Shown here piece after piece: positions 7,527 to 15,634 of a DNA stretch of 31,166 nucleotides. The translations under genes were made by a program, and so were the position numbers. This stretch comes from CAYVBN01 sp964538565 (GTDB lineage Bacteria; Pseudomonadota; Alphaproteobacteria; Rhizobiales; Xanthobacteraceae), in contig CAZIGW010000320.1 of assembly GCA_964538565.1 (NCBI GenBank), positions 1-31,166 on the forward strand. The letters run 5' to 3'. Each line of letters begins with the position of its first letter. The first letter of the stretch is position 1. A model generated the notes under the pieces. The model was not told where the DNA came from, made no database searches, and was given only the letters and a program-made list of their open reading frames with translations.

Positions 7527-8362
7527 GCCGGCACCCCTGCGGCTTCCTCCACGCCGGGCGAGGCACCGCGCTCGGCGCGCACCATGCGCAGCACGCGTTC
7601 GGCGATCGCCTGCATCTCGGGATCGGCCGTGAAGGATTCCCAGTCGCGTCCGCCCTCCGAGCGGCGCGGCACGACGACCTCGGCCTTGATGCGACCGGGG
7701 CGGCGGGTCATGACGAGCACACGGTCGCCGAGAAACACCGCCTCGTCGACGCTGTGCGTGATGAAGAAGATGGTCTTGCGCGTGGCGGCGCACAGGCGCG
7801 CCAGTTCCTCCTGCAGCGTGAGCCTCGTCATCGCGTCGACGGCGGCGAACGGCTCGTCCATCAGAATGACGTCCGGGTCGGCCGCCCAGGTGCGGGCGAC
7901 GGCGACGCGCTGGCGCATGCCGCCCGAGAGCTCGTGGGGGTAGCGGTCCTCGAAGCCGACGAGCCCCGTCAGCTCGATCAGACGGCGCACGGTGCGCTCG
8001 CGCTCGGCGCGCGCGACGCGTGCGATCTCGAGCCCGTGCCCGATGTTGCGGCGGACCGTGCGCCACGGGAGGATGGCGAGCTCCTGGAACACGACGCCGC
8101 GGTCGCGGCCCGGTCCGCGCACCGGCTTGCCGTCGCACAGGATCGTTCCTTCGGTCGGACGAAGAAATCCGGCGATCGCCTTGAGCAGCGTGGTCTTGCC
8201 GCAGCCGCTCGGACCGACGAGCGTGACGAATTCCCCGGCGCGGATGCGCAGGTCGATCTGGTCGGTCGCCTGCACCGGCCCTCCGGCCGTCTCGAACACG
8301 TGGCGAAAGCCGGAAACGACGATCTTGTCGCCGTCGCTCGTCGGAGATGTCATGGTCCGCAT
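7523..8362 (-). CDS. ABC transporter ATP-binding protein (SsuB/TauB-type)
   Basis: 279-residue nucleotide-binding subunit on the cytoplasmic face. Walker A GPSGCGKTT, Q-loop VVFQELAILPW, signature LSGGMRQR, Walker B VILMDEPFAAVD, and H-loop FFITHSVDEA are all intact, so it should hydrolyse ATP. The sequence class (VFQ..ALLPW, DEPFAALDA...HD/HSVDEA) is that of taurine/sulfonate/nitrate importers. Start 8362 (MRTM...) is taken; 8353 (MTSPTSD) is equally possible as neither has a good ribosome-binding site. It lies 40 bp after the binding-protein gene and overlaps the first permease by 4 bp, which fits a single uptake system. Confidence 0.94.
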   Translation of the reverse strand: MRTMTSPTSDGDKIVVSGFRHVFETAGGPVQATDQIDLRIRAGEFVTLVGPSGCGKTTLLKAIAGFLRPTEGTILCDGKPVRGPGRDRGVVFQELAILPWRTVRRNIGHGLEIARVARAERERTVRRLIELTGLVGFEDRYPHELSGGMRQRVAVARTWAADPDVILMDEPFAAVDAMTRLTLQEELARLCAATRKTIFFITHSVDEAVFLGDRVLVMTRRPGRIKAEVVVPRRSEGGRDWESFTADPEMQAIAERVLRMVRAERGASPGVEEAAGVPA

Positions 8363-8402
8363 CCGGCGGGCGGGCGGCGCGGCGCGCCACCCGCCCCGCG
8401 TG

Positions 8403-9494
8403 TCAGCTCAATTGACCCTTGCATTCGGCAAGCGTCTTGGGGAGCGGCGGCAGATCGGAGAAGAACTCCGGATGCTTCTCCATGACCCGCTCGAGCACGG
8501 TGTCGTCGTAGAAGTCCGACGCCTCGAACGGTTTGTCCTTCTTGATGAGGCCCGACCTGATCATCTCGTTTCCGGTGAGCAGCAGGCCGTGCACGTTGCA
8601 GACGGAGATGCGCGGATCCCACTGCAGATACTTCATCCCCTCGGTGGCGTCGGCCACGTTGAGCCCGTCGAGATAGCGCGTGTCGATCTCGGCAGCCGCC
8701 TTCGGATTCTTGCGGATGAACTGCGCGGCCTGGGCGATGCCGGTCGAGAACTTCTCCAGGATCTCCGGGTTCTGCTTGATCCAGTCCTCCTGGGCGACGA
8801 CGCCGATCAGGTCGGTGACGAGGCCCGCCTCGCCGCGGCTGACCACGACCGCATTGGCCCCAAGCTCGCGCACCGCCTGTGCGGTGTAAGGCTCCCACGG
8901 CGCGATGGCGTCGACTTGTCCCTGCACGATCGTGATCGGCATGTTCTCGACCGGCACGCTGACGAGCTGCGACTTGCTGATGTCGAGCCCGTGCTTGCGG
9001 AACCATTCGCGCATGTAGACTTCGTTCGTGCTGCCGGTCAGGTGCGCGATCTTCTTGCCTTCCATCGACTTCGGGTTGTTGGCGCCGATGCCGCGGTCCT
9101 TGCGGCCGATGAGCGCGCGACCGCCGGCCTTCGCCACGTATTCGGCGGCGTTGTAGTAGGGAATGACGCCCTTGAGCATGTTCCCGCCAGCGCGCGCGGA
9201 GGCGACTGTTGTGCTGAGCGCCGCGTGGCCCAGTTGCGCCTCTCCGGCCTTGAGCGCCTGCGTGACCTGGCGGCCGCTGCTCGTGAGCTTCAGCTTGACG
9301 TCGAGCCCCTGCTGCGTCCAGAAGCCGTTCTCGACGGCGACGAACGCGGGCGTGCTGAAGAGATTGTTGACGACGATGAACGTCGCTTCGCGCATCTGCT
9401 GCGCGCCGGCCGGGCCGGCGAAAAACGCGAGACCGCAGAACGCGCCAAGAATTCGTGCGGCGGCGTCCCGTACAAGTCGAGTTCTCGATTCCAT
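8403..9494 (-). CDS. ABC transporter substrate-binding protein (NMT1/SsuA family)
   Basis: 363-residue periplasmic receptor. A Sec signal peptide covers about residues 1-31 (ILGAFCGLAFFAGPAGA, cleavage after AGA). The mature part has the NMT1/SsuA pattern: TFIVVNNLFSTPAFVAVENG, QQGLDVKLKL, the GEAQLGHAAL sampling loop, KSMEGKKIAHLTGS, VQGQVDAIAPWEPYT, and a C-terminal VCNVHGLLLTG region. Its ligand is not predictable. The start at 9494 is set by an excellent GGGAGGAGGAACCCG ribosome-binding site just upstream. It is the first gene of the chain with the ATPase and two permeases, and the 189-bp leader before it may carry its own promoter. Confidence 0.93.
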   Translation of the reverse strand: MESRTRLVRDAAARILGAFCGLAFFAGPAGAQQMREATFIVVNNLFSTPAFVAVENGFWTQQGLDVKLKLTSSGRQVTQALKAGEAQLGHAALSTTVASARAGGNMLKGVIPYYNAAEYVAKAGGRALIGRKDRGIGANNPKSMEGKKIAHLTGSTNEVYMREWFRKHGLDISKSQLVSVPVENMPITIVQGQVDAIAPWEPYTAQAVRELGANAVVVSRGEAGLVTDLIGVVAQEDWIKQNPEILEKFSTGIAQAAQFIRKNPKAAAEIDTRYLDGLNVADATEGMKYLQWDPRISVCNVHGLLLTGNEMIRSGLIKKDKPFEASDFYDDTVLERVMEKHPEFFSDLPPLPKTLAECKGQLS

Positions 9495-9683
9495 CGGGTT
9501 CCTCCTCCCTGTGTGACGCAGACGTGTCGGCACACGCCGGGCGTGTGGTGCCGTCTTTCTTTTGCGTGATCAAAGGCGGCTCCGGCGGCCGGGTCAAGCC
9601 GCGGATGCGGGCGCAGGCGCCGCATCGACGTCCGCCGTCACATTCACCGGTGCGGCCGACGAGGCCCTGGGCGGCCCCTCCGC
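9495..9683. other. 189-bp gap upstream of the ABC binding-protein gene
   Basis: Non-coding stretch between the aldolase stop and the binding-protein start, both read on the minus strand. It holds the strong ribosome-binding site GGAGGAGGAA next to 9494. It also holds an imperfect hairpin around 9529-9554 (CGGCACACGCC against GGCGTGTGGTGCCG), which would lie in the 5' leader of the binding-protein transcript. A leader hairpin often raises expression of the receptor relative to upstream enzymes. I see no clear -35/-10 pair. Confidence 0.45.
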
Positions 9684-10475
9684 CTATGCGGACGGTGCGG
9701 AGACAAGCCCCGACGCGAAGGCCGCGCGCTGGCGCAGCGCGCCCAACAGCAGCGACAGGTCGTTGCCGACCAGCATCAGACGGATCCCCATCGCGGCATA
9801 AAGGCGCAGCGCCTCCTCCTGATAGGCGCCGCCGAGCGCCGGGATCTTGCCGTGCCGCCGGCAGGCGTCGATCGTGCGCCGGACGGCGTCCTGGACCTTT
9901 GGGTGCTCGACCTCGCCGGGGACGCCGAGCGAGACCGAGAGGTCCGTCGTCCCTACCTGCAGGGCGTCGAGCCCGGGCACGGCCGCGATCGCCTCGATGC
10001 GTTCGATCGCCTCCCGGGTCTCGATGATGCCGACCAGACAGGTGATGGCGTCGGCGGACCTCATGGTCTCGGGCGCCGGAAGCGCACCATAGCCGAGCTG
10101 CGGCAGAAGACCGGAGAGCGAGCGCGCGCCGGCCGGTGGGAATCGCGCCGCCGCGGCGGCCCGGGCGGCGTCGTCCGGCGAGTCGACGTGCGGAACGACC
10201 ACCCCGACGGCGCCCCCATCGAGCGCGCGGCCGATCCAGGCGGGCTCGTTGGCCGGCACGCGCACGAAGGGCGCAACGCCGGCGTCGAGCGCCGCCACCG
10301 AGATCTGCGCCGCCAGGTCGAGATCGGTCGCGCCATGCTCGAGGTCGACAAACAGCCAATGGAAGCCGCAGGCGGCCGCCATGCGGGCGATCTGCGGGGT
10401 GCGCGAATGAACGACCACCAGGCCGGCGGCGATCTCGTCACGCGCCAGACGGGCGCGAAGGCGGTCCTCGTACAC
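9684..10475 (-). CDS. HpcH/HpaI-type class II aldolase
   Basis: 263 residues of the HpaI/GarL family: divalent-metal aldolases that split 2-keto-3-deoxy or 4-hydroxy-2-oxo acids to pyruvate and an aldehyde. Signatures in order are FHWLFVDLEHGATDLDL, VAPFVRVPANEPAWIGRALD, GAVGVVVPHVDSPDDA, VGIIETREAIERIEAIAAVP with the metal-binding Glu, and LQVGTTDLSVSLG with the metal-binding Asp. The length is normal. The start is GTG at 10475, preceded by GGAGGGAGAGC. It lies 46 bp after the dehydrogenase gene. Together they suggest degradation of a branched or hydroxylated short acid imported by the ABC system; the true substrate is unknown. Confidence 0.92.
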   Translation of the reverse strand: MYEDRLRARLARDEIAAGLVVVHSRTPQIARMAAACGFHWLFVDLEHGATDLDLAAQISVAALDAGVAPFVRVPANEPAWIGRALDGGAVGVVVPHVDSPDDAARAAAAARFPPAGARSLSGLLPQLGYGALPAPETMRSADAITCLVGIIETREAIERIEAIAAVPGLDALQVGTTDLSVSLGVPGEVEHPKVQDAVRRTIDACRRHGKIPALGGAYQEEALRLYAAMGIRLMLVGNDLSLLLGALRQRAAFASGLVSAPSA

Positions 10476-10521
10476 GCTCTCCCTCCGTTGCCCGGCTTTT
10501 CCGAACCCCGTTCGGCCGCGA

Positions 10522-11424
10522 TCACGTGCCGGGCTTGTCCTGTGTCTCCATTCCCCGCCTCCGGATCTCTTCGATCACGGCGCTGTTGTCCAGGTCACCG
10601 TCCCCGCGCTCGACCAGCGCTTCGAGCACCGCGGCATGCACCTCGAGCGATGGCAGCGGTTGGCCGGCGCGCCCGGCCTGTTCGAGCATGAGATGCACGT
10701 CCTTGAGCGTCTGGCGGACACGGCCTTCGGGCGAGAAGTCGCCATTGACCATCTTCGGGCCCTTGGTGTCCATGACCTGCGAGTAGGCCGCCGAGCCGCG
10801 CGCGACGGTGAGAAACGCCTTCGGGTCGAGCCCGAGCCGGGAGACGAACACCAGGCCCTCGGCGAGCGCCAGCCGGTTCACTCCGAGGATCAGGTTGACG
10901 GCGAGCTTCGCACGGGCTCCATCGCCGGGGCGACCGACATGGAAGCGCCGCGGAAAGATCACATCGAGCACCGGCTTCACGGCGGCGGCGACCGCGCGGT
11001 CTCCGCCGATGAGACCCACGCCCTCGCCGCGGCGCACCTGCTCGCTCGTCCCGGAGACCGGGGTCTCGAGAAAATGCGCGCCGCGCGACTCGACGCTCGC
11101 GGAAAGCATCGCGATGCGATCCGGGTCGCAGGTGCTGGTGCACAGGATGATTTTTCCCGATCCATGGCCGATCTGCGGCAGCGTCGCCTCGATTGTCTCT
11201 TCCACCTGATCGGTGCTGAAAACGGCGAGCACGATCGGCTGCGCGTCGCGCACGACCTCCTCCGGTGACACCGCCGCGCGGCCACCGAGCGAGGCGAGAC
11301 GCCGGTTTCGTCGCGAATCGATGTCGAAGCCCAGAACCTGCATATCGGAGGCAAGCAGGCGCTGCGCCATCGCTTCGCCCATCAGCCCGATGCCGATCAG
11401 TCCGACCGTGCCCTCTCCAGGCAT
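10522..11424 (-). CDS. NAD(P)-dependent beta-hydroxyacid dehydrogenase (3-hydroxyisobutyrate dehydrogenase family)
   Basis: 300 residues from MPGEGTVGLIGIGLMGEA. The Rossmann motif GLIGIGLMG binds NAD(P). The substrate loop ETPVSGTSEQVRRGEG keeps the Ser-Gly of the usual DAPVSGG. The catalytic Lys lies in DGARAKLAVNLILG, and the C-terminal helical half is complete. The reaction class is oxidation of a 3-hydroxy acid (or reduction of its semialdehyde). The start is uncertain: ATG codons at 11484, 11454 and 11424 are all in frame. 11424 fits the family's short N-terminus best, while 11454 follows a GGGGTGA. It is the first gene of the minus-strand catabolic locus. A TTGA-N6-TCAA palindrome lies about 50 bp upstream of 11424. 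Confidence 0.9.
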   Translation of the reverse strand: MPGEGTVGLIGIGLMGEAMAQRLLASDMQVLGFDIDSRRNRRLASLGGRAAVSPEEVVRDAQPIVLAVFSTDQVEETIEATLPQIGHGSGKIILCTSTCDPDRIAMLSASVESRGAHFLETPVSGTSEQVRRGEGVGLIGGDRAVAAAVKPVLDVIFPRRFHVGRPGDGARAKLAVNLILGVNRLALAEGLVFVSRLGLDPKAFLTVARGSAAYSQVMDTKGPKMVNGDFSPEGRVRQTLKDVHLMLEQAGRAGQPLPSLEVHAAVLEALVERGDGDLDNSAVIEEIRRRGMETQDKPGT

Positions 11425-11705
11425 CCCGCCCCCGCCAGGCCTTGTTATTTTCATGTCACCCCGATTGGGCGGAATTGACAACATTCAATTCGCCCCGGAC
11501 GGCTCCCGGGCCGCGAATCCGGCCCCTGCGTGGCCGGAACCGGCGAGAAGGCCGCGTTCCACGCCGCGGCCGCGCCCGGAACTTCCGCTGCTACCAGAAG
11601 TTTTCCCGACGTCGGCCGCACGGCCGCCCCTGCGCAAGCGCCGTGCAAAAGGCCTGCCCCGCTTCGCTCGCAGCGCCTCGCGCCTCAATCCTCGGAGAAG
11701 CCGGA
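11425..11705. other. divergent intergenic region between catabolic locus and efflux genes
   Basis: Non-coding region between two divergent starts, and the natural place for promoters of both. The only strong structure is the palindrome at 11473-11490, described separately. The rest is GC-rich with no convincing open reading frame; a long in-frame extension of the efflux gene passes through it but has no similarity or ribosome-binding site. A perfect TTGACA occurs at 11475-11480 on the plus strand, but no matching -10 follows at 16-18 bp. Confidence 0.5.
11475..11488. promoter_or_regulatory. candidate FixK/FNR box TTGA-N6-TCAA
   Basis: TTGACAACATTCAA matches the FixK/FNR half-site arrangement exactly. 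The symmetry extends to AATTGA-CAACAT-TCAATT (11473-11490), flanked by GGCGG and CGCC. The centre at 11481.5 lies about 57 bp upstream of the dehydrogenase ATG at 11424. A class-II position (-41.5) would put transcription start near 11440, consistent with a short leader. The plus-strand efflux gene is 217 bp downstream. A fixK gene is encoded 9 kb away in this window. Inferred from pattern only. Confidence 0.5.
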
Positions 11706-12878
11706 ATGGCCTCGCTGGACGCGAAGAAGATCGAACGGCCGCCGAAGAGCGAGCCCCTCGGCTGGACCGGAACCGAACGAAGCGAAGCCGGCGGACGCCC
11801 GACGACGGAAGCGGAAACGCGCACGCCGCACGACACGAAGCGCAGCGGACGAGGTTTCTGGGGCAAGCGGCGCGCCCTCCCGCTCGTCGTGCTGGCGACG
11901 ATCGTCGTCCTCGTCATGGTTGTCGCCGGCGTGCTGTGGTGGCTGCATGCGCGCAATTTCGAATCGACCGACGATGCGTTCGTCGACACGCGGATCGTAC
12001 CGATCAGTTCGCAGATCAACGCCCAGATCGTCGACGTTCCGGTGACCGACAACCAGACGGTGGAAGCCGGGACGGTTCTGGTGCGCCTAGACCGCAGCGA
12101 CTTCCAGGCCCAATTCGACCAGGCAGAGGCCCAGCTCGACCAGGCCAAGGCCAACGTCTCGAATCTCGATGCCCAGCTCGACATGCAACGGGCCAAGATC
12201 GACCAGGCGAACAAGCAGGCCGCGCAGGCGCAGGCCGCCTTGACCTTCGCGCGGCAGGAGTACGAGCGCGCGCAGGAATTGTTCAAGAAGGGCGCCGGCA
12301 CGCAGCAGCAGGCGCAGCAGACCGCGTCGAGCCTGCGGCAAAATCAATCCGCCTATGACGCCGCGCAGATCAACGTGACGGCCGCACAGAAGGAGACGGC
12401 GGTCCTGCGTGCACAGCGCGCGAGCGCCGTCGGCCAGCTCGAGCAGGCGCGCGCTGCGCTGGAACAGGCACGGACGAATCTCGCTCGCACGGCGATCACC
12501 GCGCCGGTGGCCGGCCGCGTCACCAAGCTCACGGCAGCGAAAGGCGCCTATGCCCAGGTCGGCCAGGCGTTGATGATGTTCGTGCCGCGCGAGGTCTGGA
12601 TCACGGCCAATTTCAAGGAGACGCAGCTTGCCGAGATGCGCCCCGGCCAGCCGGTGGACATCAGCATCGACGCCTATCCGGGCCGCACGTTCCGCGGGCA
12701 CGTGGACAGCATCCAGTCCGGAAGCGGCACGGTCTTCAGCCTGCTGCCGGCCGAGAACGCCACCGGGAATTTCGTGAAAGTCGTCCAGCGCGTGCCGGTG
12801 AAGATCGTGTTCGATCAGATGCCCGATGTCCTTCTCGGCCCCGGCATGTCCGTCGTCCCCACGGTCAGGGTCCGATGA
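11706..12878 (+). CDS. HlyD/EmrA-type membrane fusion protein
   Basis: 390-residue periplasmic adaptor of a tripartite efflux pump. It has a charged cytoplasmic N-terminus of ~57 residues, longer than usual, then a single membrane anchor (LPLVVLATIVVLVMVVAGVLW, ~58-78). Next come the barrel/lipoyl half ESTDDAFVDTRIVPISSQIN, a long Gln/Ala-rich coiled coil (~130-270), the second lipoyl half TAITAPVAGRVTKL, and the beta-barrel WITANFKETQLAEMRPGQPV. ESTDDAFV and ANFKETQL are EmrA hallmarks. The start at 11706 follows a GGAGAAG site. Its stop overlaps the MFS gene start by 4 bp (ATGA). Confidence 0.94.
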   Translation: MASLDAKKIERPPKSEPLGWTGTERSEAGGRPTTEAETRTPHDTKRSGRGFWGKRRALPLVVLATIVVLVMVVAGVLWWLHARNFESTDDAFVDTRIVPISSQINAQIVDVPVTDNQTVEAGTVLVRLDRSDFQAQFDQAEAQLDQAKANVSNLDAQLDMQRAKIDQANKQAAQAQAALTFARQEYERAQELFKKGAGTQQQAQQTASSLRQNQSAYDAAQINVTAAQKETAVLRAQRASAVGQLEQARAALEQARTNLARTAITAPVAGRVTKLTAAKGAYAQVGQALMMFVPREVWITANFKETQLAEMRPGQPVDISIDAYPGRTFRGHVDSIQSGSGTVFSLLPAENATGNFVKVVQRVPVKIVFDQMPDVLLGPGMSVVPTVRVR

Positions 12879-14479
12879 GTTCCGCCGGACCTCCGCGCGA
12901 CACGGAAAGCCGGTCGGCCGCCGGCCGGCACAATCCGTGGCTCATCGCCATCATCGTTTCGATCGCGACCTTCATGCTCGTGCTCGACACGTCAATCGCC
13001 AACGTGGCGCTGCGCCAGATCGCCGGCAGCCTGGGCGCGGGCCTCGACGAAAGCACGTGGGTGATCACGACCTATCTGGTGGCGAACGCCGTGATCCTGC
13101 CGGTCAGCGGGTGGCTGTCGGATGTCGTCGGCCGCAAGCGCTTCTACATGCTGTGCGTCGCGGTCTTCACGCTCGCGTCGCTGCTCTGCGGGCTGGCGCC
13201 GAACTTGACGCTGCTCATCGTGTTCCGTGTTCTGCAGGGTCTCGGCGGCGGCGGCATGGCGCCGAGCGAGCAGGCGATCCTCGCCGACACGTTCCCGCCG
13301 GAGAAGCGCTCGCAGGCTTTCGCCCTCTACGGCATCGCGGTCATCGTGGCGCCGACGGTCGGGCCGACGCTCGGCGGCTGGATCACCGACAACTACTCCT
13401 GGCACTGGATCTTCTTCATCAACGTGCCGATTGGCATCGTTTCGCTGAGCCTGGTCCAATGGTTCCTGGTCGAGCCCCCGGTCCTGCAGCGCGAGCGGCG
13501 CGAGCGCCTCGCCGGCGGGCTGAGGATCGACTGGATCGGATTCATCCTGGTGGCGCTGGCGCTCGGCTCTCTCGAGGTGGTGCTCGACGAAGGCCAGCGC
13601 AACGACTGGTTCCAGTCGGGCTTCATCGTCACGTTCGGCCTCATTTCCCTGGTCGCCGGGCTGCTGCTCATCCCGCGCGAGCTGCTGCAGCGCGATCCGA
13701 TCGTCGACATCCGCCTGCTGTTCCGCCGCCAGTTCGGGACGTCGTTCTTCGTCATGCTCGCGGTCGGCGCCATCCTGTTCAGCTCCACGCAGCTCCTGCC
13801 GCAGCTGCTCCAGACCGAATTCCAGTACACGGCCCTGCTTTCCGGACTCGCCTTGATGCCGGGCGGCGTCGCGATGCTCGTCATGATGCCGATCGCCGGC
13901 GAGATGCCGAGGATCGTTCAGCCAAAATACCTGATCGTCGCCGGCATGACCGTCATCGCGCTCGCCATGTGGCACATGACCTCCCTCAGCCCGGACACCG
14001 ATTTCACCTTCTTTGCCTGGGCGCGCGTCTTTCAGATGATCGGCCTTCCGTTCCTCTTCATCCCGATCTCGACCGCGGCCTACGACGATCTTCCTCCCGA
14101 CAGGACCAACCAGGCCGCGGCGCTCATCAACGTGGCGCGCAATCTCGGCGGCAGCGTCGGTGTCTCGGTGGCGAACACGATGCTTGCGCAGCGCTCCCAG
14201 TTCCATCAGGCCCGGCTGACGGAACACTTGGTGCCTTCCGGCATCAACTTTCAGCAGGGACTGCAGCGTATCGTCGAGAATTTCATTTCGCAGGGCGCCT
14301 CTCCGGTCAACGCCCACACGCAGGCGACCCAATGGATAGGCCAGACCGTGCAGAACCAGGCGGTGCTCCTCGCCTACATCGACGTGTTCTGGATGTTCAT
14401 GATTTTCTCCGCGCTGCTCATCCCGGTTGCGCTGATCCTGCGGCCGGTCGATCGCGGCGCCGCATCGGCCGCCATGTAG
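12875..14479 (+). CDS. DHA2-family MFS efflux transporter (EmrB/QacA type)
   Basis: 534-residue inner-membrane proton/drug antiporter with about 14 membrane segments. Visible signatures are MLVLDTSIANVALRQIAGSL at TM1, motif A GWLSDVVGRKRFYM after TM2, FRVLQGLGGGGMAPSEQAIL (motif B region), and motif C-like APTVGPTLGGWITDNYSW at TM5. Late in the protein, ARNLGGSVGVSVANTMLAQR is typical of EmrB. It pairs with the adaptor encoded immediately upstream (4-bp overlap) to export hydrophobic compounds across both membranes, given an outer-membrane TolC-like partner not in the window. A stable hairpin follows the stop codon. Confidence 0.95.
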   Translation: MSSAGPPRDTESRSAAGRHNPWLIAIIVSIATFMLVLDTSIANVALRQIAGSLGAGLDESTWVITTYLVANAVILPVSGWLSDVVGRKRFYMLCVAVFTLASLLCGLAPNLTLLIVFRVLQGLGGGGMAPSEQAILADTFPPEKRSQAFALYGIAVIVAPTVGPTLGGWITDNYSWHWIFFINVPIGIVSLSLVQWFLVEPPVLQRERRERLAGGLRIDWIGFILVALALGSLEVVLDEGQRNDWFQSGFIVTFGLISLVAGLLLIPRELLQRDPIVDIRLLFRRQFGTSFFVMLAVGAILFSSTQLLPQLLQTEFQYTALLSGLALMPGGVAMLVMMPIAGEMPRIVQPKYLIVAGMTVIALAMWHMTSLSPDTDFTFFAWARVFQMIGLPFLFIPISTAAYDDLPPDRTNQAAALINVARNLGGSVGVSVANTMLAQRSQFHQARLTEHLVPSGINFQQGLQRIVENFISQGASPVNAHTQATQWIGQTVQNQAVLLAYIDVFWMFMIFSALLIPVALILRPVDRGAASAAM

Positions 14480-14480
14480 A

Positions 14481-14508
14481 CGCCGGCAAGGAGAATCGCT
14501 TGCCGGTG
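14481..14508 (+). terminator. hairpin after the efflux operon
   Basis: Stem CCGGCAAG (14483-14490) and CTTGCCGG (14499-14506) around an 8-nt loop, extendable by a G-U and a C-G pair. It starts two bases after the MFS stop codon. No T-run follows, so it may be a processing or stabilising hairpin, or a weak terminator, rather than a classic intrinsic terminator. Confidence 0.4.
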
Positions 14509-14619
14509 AGGCCGCTCGGCGTCGTCGGCGGTTGCCTTGCCGAGCCGATTGGCCGAGAGTCCACTGGCGCGGACCGAGCCCGGACCGCCGAACCTCTGCC
14601 GCGCGGGAGATTTCCTGAC

Positions 14620-15591
14620 GTGATCAAGGCGGCCGTCATCGGACTGGGACGCTGGGGCAGGTCGATCGTCGAGTCCGTGCAGGGCAGGAGCACGCGTGTC
14701 CGGTTCGTGCACGGCGTGACGAAGGAGCCCGATACCGCCCGCGACTTTGCGACCGGGCATGGATTCCGGCTCTCGACCGAGCTCGCCGACGCCTTGGCGG
14801 ATCGCGAGGTCGAAGCTGTTTTTCTCGCGACGCCCCATTCGCTGCACGTCGATCAGATCGTGGCGGTTGCGCAGACCGGCAGGCACGTCTGGTGCGAAAA
14901 GCCGCTCGCTTTGCGCCGCCGCGAAGCTGAGCGCGCCGTCGAGGCCTGCCGGCGCGCCGGCGTGGTGCTCGCGAGCGGCAACAACAAGCGCTGCTTCGCC
15001 TCGATGCGGGAGCTCACGAACGTGCTGGCGAGCGGCATCCTGGGCGAACCGCTGCACATCGAAGGTCATTTCTCCAACGAACACAGCACCCGGGTCGCGG
15101 GCGGCTGGCGGGACGATCCGCGCGAGGCGCCCGGCGGCGGCATGACGGGAGCCGGACTGCACATTCTCGACGCGTTCGTCAATCTCATGGGACCGGTCGT
15201 CCGCGTGGACGCGCGGCTGTTCGCCGCCAAAGCGCCGCCCGACCCACGCGACGTGGTCGCCGCCCTGCTCGAGTTCGCCAGCGGCGCCCACGGCCTGATG
15301 GCGAGCGTGCGCGCGGCTCCGCCCTATTGGCGGGTTCACGTGTTCGGAAGTCGGGGCTGGGCGGAAGCGCGCGACGAGGACACACTGACAATCGCCCGGC
15401 TCGGAGAAGCGCCGCAGAGCCGGACCTTCCCGCATGTCGATTCGCTGCGCGTGCTGATCGAGTCGTTCGCGGACGCGGTCGAGAAGCGCGCGCCGTTTCC
15501 GGTGTCGCCCGCGCAGATGCTCGATGTCGTCGGGGCCTTCGAGATGACGATTGCATCGATCGAGGCACGTGCGCGCCCCTCTCGCACGTGA
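14620..15591 (+). CDS. Gfo/Idh/MocA family NAD(P)-dependent oxidoreductase
   Basis: 323 residues from a GTG start. The Rossmann motif is AAVIGLGRWGRSIVES. The family signature WCEKPLALRRREAERAVEA carries the catalytic-region Lys (EKP). The C-terminal sheet domain begins GILGEPLHIEGHFS and includes GGGMTGAGLHILDAFVNLMG with the GxHxxD active-site pattern. Such enzymes oxidise or reduce sugars, inositols or related cyclic polyols and imines; the substrate is unknown. GTG at 14620 is preferred because it follows GGGAGA at proper spacing and the family begins right there; the frame is open further upstream without similarity. It lies 140 bp after the efflux pair and is convergent with the multicopper oxidase. 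Confidence 0.9.
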   Translation: MIKAAVIGLGRWGRSIVESVQGRSTRVRFVHGVTKEPDTARDFATGHGFRLSTELADALADREVEAVFLATPHSLHVDQIVAVAQTGRHVWCEKPLALRRREAERAVEACRRAGVVLASGNNKRCFASMRELTNVLASGILGEPLHIEGHFSNEHSTRVAGGWRDDPREAPGGGMTGAGLHILDAFVNLMGPVVRVDARLFAAKAPPDPRDVVAALLEFASGAHGLMASVRAAPPYWRVHVFGSRGWAEARDEDTLTIARLGEAPQSRTFPHVDSLRVLIESFADAVEKRAPFPVSPAQMLDVVGAFEMTIASIEARARPSRT

Positions 15592-15593
15592 AC

Positions 15594-15611
15594 AGCCGTC
15601 GCAGGACGGCT
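15594..15611. terminator. small hairpin between convergent genes
   Basis: A perfect 7-bp stem AGCCGTC / GACGGCT with a GCAG loop. It lies 2 bp after the oxidoreductase stop and 23 bp from the multicopper-oxidase stop on the other strand. There is no U-tract on either side. Position suggests a shared weak terminator. Confidence 0.35.
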
Positions 15612-15634
15612 ACATCGGCGAACTCGGCGCGCGT

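Noticed and set aside
9557..9572. possible FNR box TTGCGTGATCAA upstream of the first ABC receptor
   Set aside because: Only six bases separate TTG and CAA instead of eight, so the half-sites are not on the right helical phase.
11475..11503. TTGACA as a sigma-70 -35 element for the efflux pair
   Set aside because: No -10-like hexamer follows at 16-18 bp, and the hexamer is better explained as part of the symmetric TTGA-N6-TCAA palindrome.
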